Shown piece after piece: positions 59,801 to 64,000 of a stretch of DNA of 64,000 nucleotides. Below the pieces are notes generated by a model. It did not search any database, was not told the DNA's origin, and saw only the letters and a program-made list of their open reading frames with translations. This stretch comes from Ipomoea triloba (Eukaryota > Streptophyta > Magnoliopsida > Solanales > Convolvulaceae): NCBI RefSeq assembly GCF_003576645.1, contig NC_044916.1, forward strand, positions 12,513,980 to 12,577,979, in the 5' to 3' direction. The stretch's first letter is position 1; each line of letters starts with the position of its first letter. The translations under genes were made by a program, and so were the position numbers.

Positions 59801-62800
59801 CATAGTTCCATAAGAAATCATAGTTGTTCAGTCCCCACACGTAAAAGTTCATTTTATCCATCAGGCTTATCATTAGTCACTTTTAATATCTTTATGGCCT
59901 TGAGAGAGAAACTGCAATTGTTTTTCAGTCATTCAGTATCTAAGTAACTACCTTAACAATTTGCAAAGCAAGTGAGATCTACCACCTTTGCTACACAACT
60001 ACATAGTTATTATCGTTAACATAAGCATGATAGCAAGCAAGCTGGTTCGACCTAGCATCTGCATTTCATAATAGAGCATTTATTTTCTGTCATTATTACA
60101 TTATTATGTTTCTATCTTTGAACCATTGCATTGCACATTACTGGGAATCTTCAGTTTTTTTATCTGCATCTTACAAGTTAGGCATTCATTAAATTGGGAG
60201 AGCCAGTTAAGGTCACAAGCTCTTGACCAAATGCATGATAATCCTTTCAAATTATTTTTTCTGGTCAAATCTTATCTCTATTCCTGATGAATGAAAGGTG
60301 ATATGCGAATTGATTCAAGATATATTTTGTTTGGTGATATGTCAACTGATTCTCAATATATTTTATTTCTCTTCTCTTTTGGCAGGAAAACATGTGCTCT
60401 CAAAGTCCCAATAATGGCTAGTAAGACAAAGGAGGGGGGCCAGGTATAAGGATGGCAAGGTTTAGATATCGTTCTTCTCAGAGAAAATGTGAAAGTAAAT
60501 AGACCGATACTGCTGCAGACTAGAACTGCAAGTATTCTTTACCTATTTTACTTGTATTCATAAAGATATGCCAATATATTCTTCTTTCCTTATTTTGTTA
60601 TACAGTTGTATATCCCTTGATTATCTCTCTAAGATTTTCCATAATTATTGTGTATATTCTTGCTGTAATTCTTCCTATGTTAGAGCCTACATGGCTACAT
60701 TTAAGGGATTAGATTAGCCTAAGTTTAAGGGATTTGATTATTATTATTGTCTATAACTCTATATATACTGTAACTTTCACCAGCAAAAACACAGAAAAAT
60801 ATTTCAGAAACTCTCTTTCTTTTATGTTTTGACAGATGAGTCAAAATAAAACTACAAACTATCATTACTTTTCTCTATTTTGGTTGCGGTTCCACATGTA
60901 CATGCTACAGATTGAAGTGTTGGCACAATCTTCTTAATGAGGCTATTCAATCTGGGTGTATGAGCCATTTCATATACTTGAAATGGGAGCTTGTCCAAAG
61001 ACAACTCTTACAAAGGATGCTAATTAGACTAGGTAGTGTGTATGTCCAATAGTGAATTTTCCTGCTTTGACTGCTCTCTTGCCACATTTTTATATACTTC
61101 CTATCCAATCTGATGTTCTTCTACATTGACAGGAAAATGCTTGTCTATGTAATGAGAACCAGGAAGCACATAAGGTCTTCCTTCAAAATGTATCTTTGGT
61201 CAATGTAATGAGAACCATGAAGCACATAAGGTCTTCCTTCAAAATGTATCTTTGGTCACTAGAGAACATCCCGTCCCCAGTACTACTCTCAATTCTGTAG
61301 CTTATGTTCTAATTCTGTAGTGTGTTTTTGTGCATCTTATACTTGAAGTTTGAAGTTTGGACTTCGAACTTTTTATAGTTCAAACATAAGTTTTATATTT
61401 TATTTTGGACTCTAAATTTTATGAAGTTTTTATTATTTATGTATGGATACAACAATTTATATTATTAATTATACCATGGAATTAAATAGGTCGAACTCAA
61501 GTTTGAAAGTCCGAGCAATCTAACTCGAACTCGAGCTCGTACACTCGACCCAATTGAACCGAGCTTGAGCTATATAAATACTTCACGAGCCGAGCTCGAG
61601 CTCGAACTCGAGCCACCATGTTTTTATCAAGCTCAAGCTCGGCTCATTTGAAGCCCTAATCTGTGTCCAATGTTAATATTTGAAAAAATTTTCTACACTT
61701 TAAATCTATGCAAATACAACTCCTTATCATTGGTAAATATATGAACCATGCCTACTAAGAACTTAACCCTTTCCCTTTACCTTCATTTTTACCTTTTTTT
61801 TTTTAACACATTCAAATGTATTCATTCATCCTCCTCAAGCAATGTAGTTAAAATGCCTAAGAAAATCAACTTAAGGATGTATTGTGAAGATGAGAAGTAT
61901 TTAGAAGTGAACATATATGATATATGTCATCAAAAGTAGAGATAATGTAAAGAAAAGAACTTGTGTTGGTTTTGGCGATTGTGACGAGGCATATCCACGT
62001 CTTAACTTAACACCATTCCCTCCGAATCGAAGAACACCAGAGAAACCAGAGGCATCAACACTCAGCCAGGCTTCCCACGTATCATCTTCTCCTGTGAAGA
62101 GAGCATGTAGTCCCTGCATCCATCCATAAAACCTATTACTCAGTAGAAAGAATAGTCAAATGAAAAGTTATTCCACTAATGAAAATAATGGCATACTAGA
62201 GTGGAGCCTTGAAGATCAACTCGAGCTGCATAGAGTCCAGACGGTTGAAAGCTTCGGCGGCGCCAAACCTATAGGCAAGGAGCCAAAATTCAACTAGTAG
62301 ACCTCTAACTTATCAACATGAGTAAAATAAAGCAAGAAATGTTTATACTTCATAGTACTGAATAGTATCCATGTTCAAAAAAATAAAAAGAGACAGCATT
62401 CTAGTCATCTAGTGTGTAATCCCTAAACGAAACAATCAACCGAATGGAATTTGACTGAAGTAAACATTAAGTAGGAAAAAACAACGCTTTAATCTAATAA
62501 AACCAAATTTCAAAATTTTAGCTACTCTTACAGATTAAAAGAGTTCCAATCTTTTTTTATTAATAACAAGTTAAAGCATCAAACTTGCCAGTTTACTTCA
62601 ATTTTCTTTGTTTTCTAATTTTTTAGTTTTCATTCTTTGTTTTCTATTATCTGTTTTCTATTTAGAAAACTTGTTTACTAACACTCATTTTTTCAAATTT
62701 AATTTTTAGACTAACGCTATAGAATTAACACAAGTTTAATTTCGAGTGATTTTTAGACCTTATATTTAAAATATTTCTAGATATGTTTGGTTTAAATGGA

Positions 62801-63515
62801 ACAAATATAATTTTACTTTTAAGCCTAATATATGTAAGATTTTTACATCTGATATCCAAACAAAATTTATATCCGAATATAACATAACTAAAAATATATC
62901 TGAAATAAAAACCTATTAAGTTCACCTAAAATTTAGTTTTGATAATATTAATATTTTTTTTAGCTAATATTTAAAATATTTTTAGATATATTCATTTGAG
63001 TGAAATGTATATATATAATTTTTCATTTGAAGTCTAATATATGTGAAATTTCAATATCTGATATCTGGACCAAACTCATATTACGATATAACAAATTAAA
63101 AAATACCCTAACCAATAATCTATTGAGTTCAATCAAAATCTAAAACTTGGTTTAGAGTTCAAGTTTTAATTGTGATAATGTGGTTGTAGTGATATATTGC
63201 CAAATAGATTATAGAAATTATGTTTTCCATTTAGAACACAGTTTTTTAAAGATCTCCAATTTTCAAATTGGAAAACTGTGCAAGTAAACATGGTTTCTGT
63301 TTTTCTATTCTCCAATTTTAATTTCTCCAGTTAGTAAACAGGCCCAGTGTAAAGAATACCTTACAGCGATACGCATACTCCAACTGTTCAGCAACATCTT
63401 CCCGGAGTGGAAGCCAATCAAGGCCTCCTTTACAAGCAAACCAATGACCTCTCAAGACACGCCGATTTTCTCCATTCCAATAAACAGGAAAACAGTGCCT
63501 CTTTGCCAAATATAC
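43233..63515 (-). CDS. SGR2: SGR2-like phospholipase A1 / DDHD-domain protein, 18 C-terminal exons (5' partial)
   Basis: SHOOT GRAVITROPISM 2 family: a DDHD phospholipase A1-like protein of vacuolar and other endomembranes, needed for shoot gravity sensing. Exons, 5' to 3': 63360-63515, 62197-62268, 61961-62113, 59709-59759, 57651-57821, 48813-48962, 48585-48650, 48018-48485, 47881-47935, 47637-47752, 47310-47382, 46213-46315, 46033-46126, 45891-45953, 44863-44911, 44333-44436, 43643-43689, 43233-43479. All join in phase with GT-AG borders to 745 residues plus stop; family members are about 930, so roughly 190 N-terminal residues lie beyond 64000. Landmarks: [30 protein letters not shown], the lipase nucleophile GHSLGS (48018-48485 exon), an acidic linker, then DDHD blocks [28 protein letters not shown] and [14 protein letters not shown]. 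Large introns contain transposons, and none disrupts an exon. Confidence 0.95.
44528..44812. mobile_element. (TA)n-flanked element in SGR2 intron
   Basis: Lies between a short TA run (44517-44527) and a longer (TA)n (44813-44850). It starts gggtaagttcaaatgagaac and contains ctcagccgcccatcatgg and later ctcagccgttaatttatcc. Shares layout and the cagcc(g/a) motif with 4271-4558 and 9057-9822. Its right TA tract ends only about a dozen bases inside the intron from the 44863 splice donor. Confidence 0.45.
49989..50440 (+). mobile_element. LTR and primer-binding site of a truncated Copia-like element
   Basis: An LTR-like block 49989-50277 starts TGTAGAATAATAGC, ends AATTATAACA and is followed by tggtaccaaagcc, a worn tRNA-Met primer-binding site. 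It interrupts the integrase of the older element. A (TA)n tract ends the remnant near 50470. The second LTR is not seen. Confidence 0.45.
50617..50897 (+). repeat. 5' LTR of the young Copia
   Basis: 281 bp, TGTTGAAA...TTAACA. TATA box gtataaatag near 50822. Contains repeated ggcagcag words. Confidence 0.95.
50898..50910 (+). other. Primer-binding site (initiator tRNA-Met)
   Basis: tggtatcagagcc immediately follows the 5' LTR, the usual priming site for Copia elements. Confidence 0.92.
51199..51927 (+). pseudogene. Copia gag, frame-broken
   Basis: 242-residue ORF. The first part (to about residue 178) is a Copia gag core: [19 protein letters not shown], then [17 protein letters not shown] and [17 protein letters not shown]. 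The remainder ([10 protein letters not shown] onward) is an out-of-frame reading. The true nucleocapsid, an arginine/glycine-rich linker and the CCHC knuckle [14 protein letters not shown] (51855-51896), lies in the pol frame, and that frame has a stop at 51732-51734. The break falls around 51720-51750 and probably marks a deletion of the gag C-terminal part, since the family is longer here. Core and zinc knuckle therefore cannot be in one protein. Confidence 0.85.
51921..55406 (+). CDS. Copia pol: protease, integrase, reverse transcriptase, RNase H
   Basis: 1161-residue ORF; the frame is open from 51735, and the first ATG is 51921. Protease active site [13 protein letters not shown] near residue 50. 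The gag-pre-integrase zinc region ends [11 protein letters not shown]. Integrase has the D of HSDVWG, the D of LRSDNAREY and the E of NGVAERK. RT has the YVDDIVITG catalytic motif near residue 845. RNase H has YTDADWAGC and SSAEAEYRA, and the ORF ends [10 protein letters not shown]. Two blocks are tandemly triplicated in exact 14-residue steps: [10 protein letters not shown] (52428-52553) and [10 protein letters not shown] (52680-52805), the latter giving three copies of the first catalytic Asp. These repeats are not normal for the family and would disturb the integrase fold if real. Confidence 0.93.
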   Translation: MVNIAQSANSDTQVISKDEYAEFLQLKAAKTTISPDSTHIALASQSNSVWFLDSGATDHISGNPSFFSKIDFSDSLPSVTFGDGSKGKAKGIGKVTIHSFSLEHVLYIPGCPFNLISIHQLTHSLNCLVTFSSDSVVIQDRQTREMLGTGHESQGLYHLLGSTNTNTACAATVSPLLSHCRLGAATVSPLLSHCRLGAATVSPLLSHCRLGDPNINKLKQLVPGLSDLKNIECESCQLGKHSRASYPSRVNRRASTPFSLVHSDVWGASTPFSLVHSDVWGPCRAFSLVHSDVWGPCRASTTLGFLYFVVFIDDFSRCSWVFLMKNRFELFDVFKTFYNEVMNQFGVSLKVLRSDNAREYFSDSFTSFFSTHGILHESSCARTPQQNGVAERKIRHLVDTARTLLIHHKVPKRFWGDAILHSCHLINRIPSSVLQGKIPLNLLLPQEPLHKLPLRIFGCTCFVHDSTPGRDKLDAKAIKCVFIGYSRLQKGFRCYCPKTHRFYTSFDVTFFETTPFFSSTPVDESDFLWEPLEATEILPVPNFTEPVSPNIAETTAPMSTIQERRNSPFLYTYQRRNRQGSQEDECLVDSCPTPALPTDTAQNIITDSPIASRVGNRSTRNPYPIYNFLSHKRLSPSYCAFITSLSTVFVPNNVKEALTHPGWTQAMVDEMEALHSSGTWELVPLPPGKSVVGCRWVYNVKVGPDGQIDRLKARLVAKGYTQVFGIDYTDTFSPVAKITSIRLLFSIAANRHWPLYQLDIKNAFLHGDLNEEVYMEQPPGFVAKTGANLVCRLKRSLYGLKQSPRAWFGRFRDVVQRFGMIQSKADHSVFYKHTLGQSIYLVVYVDDIVITGNDSEGINQLKKHLFQHFETKDLGKLKYFLGIEVAQSEQGIYVSQRKYVLDILEETGMTSCKPIDTPMDPNVKLLPRQGELLSDPSKYRRLVGKLLYLTITRPDISFVVSVVSQFLQEPCQSHWDAAIRILRYVKRSPGTGLLYKDHGHTEIVGYTDADWAGCPWDRRSTSGYCVLFGGNLVSWKSKKQNVVARSSAEAEYRAMALGICELIWVKQLLIELKFYKPSPMKLICDNQAALHIASNPVFHERTKHIEVDCHFIREKVASGDIVTTFVGSNDQLADVLTKSLRGPRIEFISSKLGAFDLYAPA
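52428..52553 (+). repeat. Three-copy 42-bp tandem repeat in Copia pol
   Basis: Units begin at 52428, 52470 and 52512 and encode [14 protein letters not shown]. There is one base difference between units. Confidence 0.95.
52680..52805 (+). repeat. Overlapping 42-bp tandem repeats in Copia integrase
   Basis: [10 protein letters not shown] is encoded three times at 42-bp spacing. The first repeat uses the unit beginning ASTP (52680, 52722), the second a shifted unit including PCRA, so two separate 42-bp duplications overlap. Confidence 0.95.
55401..55413 (+). other. Polypurine tract
   Basis: gcttgagggggag immediately before the 3' LTR, overlapping the pol stop codon. Confidence 0.9.
55414..55700 (+). 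repeat. 3' LTR of the young Copia
   Basis: 287 bp; matches the 5' LTR apart from one extra cagcct. Confidence 0.95.
56681..57650. other. SGR2 intron sequence, no feature seen
   Basis: Between the old Copia and the exon at 57651-57821. No repeats or frames of note. Confidence 0.5.
57939..58256 (+). mobile_element. Poly-A retroposon (SINE-like) with 12-bp target duplication
   Basis: Insert 57951-58244 (294 bp) is flanked by atgggacgaata at 57939-57950 and 58245-58256 and ends in an A-rich tail after attcaataaatgc. It starts gatgctatggccgaatgggc, resembling a tRNA-Leu/Ser 5' end and A box, which suggests a tRNA-derived SINE; a clear B box was not found. The middle repeats gggctttgg(c/a)cc-type words three to four times. 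It lies in the SGR2 intron between exons 59709-59759 and 57651-57821, antisense to the gene. Confidence 0.75.
58257..59708. other. SGR2 intron sequence
   Basis: 59320-59600 is rich in agctt/aagct words (aagctgtatttagcttcttag, aaataagctgactatgc) that pair loosely with each other, like a worn hAT-type MITE. Otherwise no feature. Confidence 0.35.
59760..61960. other. SGR2 intron sequence
   Basis: Contains a 56-bp tandem duplication at 61151-61258 and a palindromic gagctcgagctcg-rich repeat at about 61490-61660. No coding exon of SGR2 is missing between 59709 and 62113, since phases join. Confidence 0.6.
61151..61258. repeat. 56-bp tandem duplication
   Basis: aatgagaacca starts copies at 61151 and 61207, continuing through aagcacataaggtcttcc. 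One base differs early (ccagg/ccatg). Confidence 0.9.
62269..63359. other. SGR2 intron sequence, no feature seen
   Basis: AT-rich. Two diverged copies of a ~240-bp stretch may be present (tctagatatgtttgg / tttagatatattc with ttcatttgaagtctaatatatg-like text following), but the match is weak. Confidence 0.4.
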
Positions 63516-64000
63516 CTGCAGTAGCAAGCAATTAATATTTAAAGATTTTATTCTACATTTCATTTATTCCTTTTTGTTTTGGGTCACGTCATGGGTCCTG
63601 CATTTAGAACGAAAGCACAGCACTAAATACTGCACTTCATGTACAAAGATAAAAATATTACTCTAACCATGGAAATAGCATCCCCCCACCCCTGCGCGAA
63701 GTTTTTTCATTAGACTTCAATGAGATGAAACTGGCAACTCAACCCAGTGAAACATAACTCCAAAAATCCAATCTAGTTAAAATCAGCAATACGAAGCTAT
63801 GAACTATATTTCTGTATTGAGTGTTCTATTTTTCTTTAATAGAGCAAAAGTCATACCATACCAGCATGTCTTTTTCTACAATGAATATCCAAGTTTTCGT
63901 CTACCCCTCACTCAAATTTTCCTAATACTTCCACATAGTCATTCATTACAACCAGGGCCTCCATAGGCCAATGTTGAACACCATGTTATTAATCAAATAA
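63516..64000. other. Upstream SGR2 intron running off the window
   Basis: No further SGR2 exon was recognised on the - strand here. The missing N-terminal exons must lie beyond the window edge. Confidence 0.5.

Noticed and set aside
60590..60836. Possible solo LTR (tgttatacag...ttttgaca)
   Set aside because: TATA-like and TG/CA-like ends, but no matching flanking duplication and no second copy in the window.
61490..61660. Palindromic gagctcgagctcg-rich stretch as a regulatory element
   Set aside because: This kind of sequence is a common dispersed repeat in plant genomes; no evidence ties it to SGR2 regulation.

Overview
This is nuclear DNA from a flowering plant, most likely a eudicot. It is AT-rich, has intron-split genes with GT-AG borders, one canonical nuclear tRNA-Ile gene, and many plant-type transposable elements: Copia and solo LTRs, Mutator-like foldbacks and MITEs, a Stowaway MITE, Helitron-like ends and SINE-like retroposons. 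The genus cannot be fixed from sequence alone. An asterid such as a Convolvulaceae species is a guess.

Four protein genes can be supported. On the + strand, 1125-3910 is a six-exon ECO1/CTF7 cohesin acetyltransferase gene. 19836-20468 is an intronless NDR1/HIN1-like (LEA_2) membrane protein gene in an unusually GC-rich island. 27131-30247 is a four-exon SANTA-domain kinetochore gene (KNL2 family) whose second intron holds a 1.2-kb TRIM-like LTR element. On the - strand, 43233-63515 holds the last 18 coding exons of SGR2, a DDHD phospholipase A1-like protein; its 5' end lies beyond the right edge. A tRNA-Ile(AAU) gene is at 42106-42179. The genes belong to separate housekeeping or development pathways and are neighbours rather than a functional cluster.

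The rest is mainly transposon debris. 3.9-19.8 kb: (TA)n-flanked elements, a 768-bp foldback with a 9-bp target duplication, a degenerate Copia gag, a Mutator-type MITE, hAT-like repeats, a Stowaway MITE and a poly-T sequence gap. 20.5-27.1 kb: SINE-like repeats and MITEs. 31.4-33.6 kb: a Mutator-like element with long termini and a ~90-bp minisatellite. 34.0-34.6 kb: a solo LTR. 35-41 kb: Helitron-like pieces, one carrying an RPA70-like fragment, next to a bystin-like fragment, followed by another MITE and an (AT)n gap. SGR2 intron at 48963-57650: a three-layer nest, with an old reverse-orientation Copia broken by an LTR fragment and by a very young Copia (50617-55700) with near-identical LTRs and a broken gag.

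The most notable unexplained pattern is a set of perfect or near-perfect tandem duplications of 42-45 bp in unrelated sequence: two in the ECO1 coding exon, two triplicated blocks in the Copia pol, one intergenic, and one in a MITE with an embedded N. The shared length across unrelated contexts points to an assembly artefact more than biology, and it affects the predicted proteins. I did not find convincing evidence of a new biological system; the best candidates for real novelty are the element families and the host-gene oddities listed in the findings.
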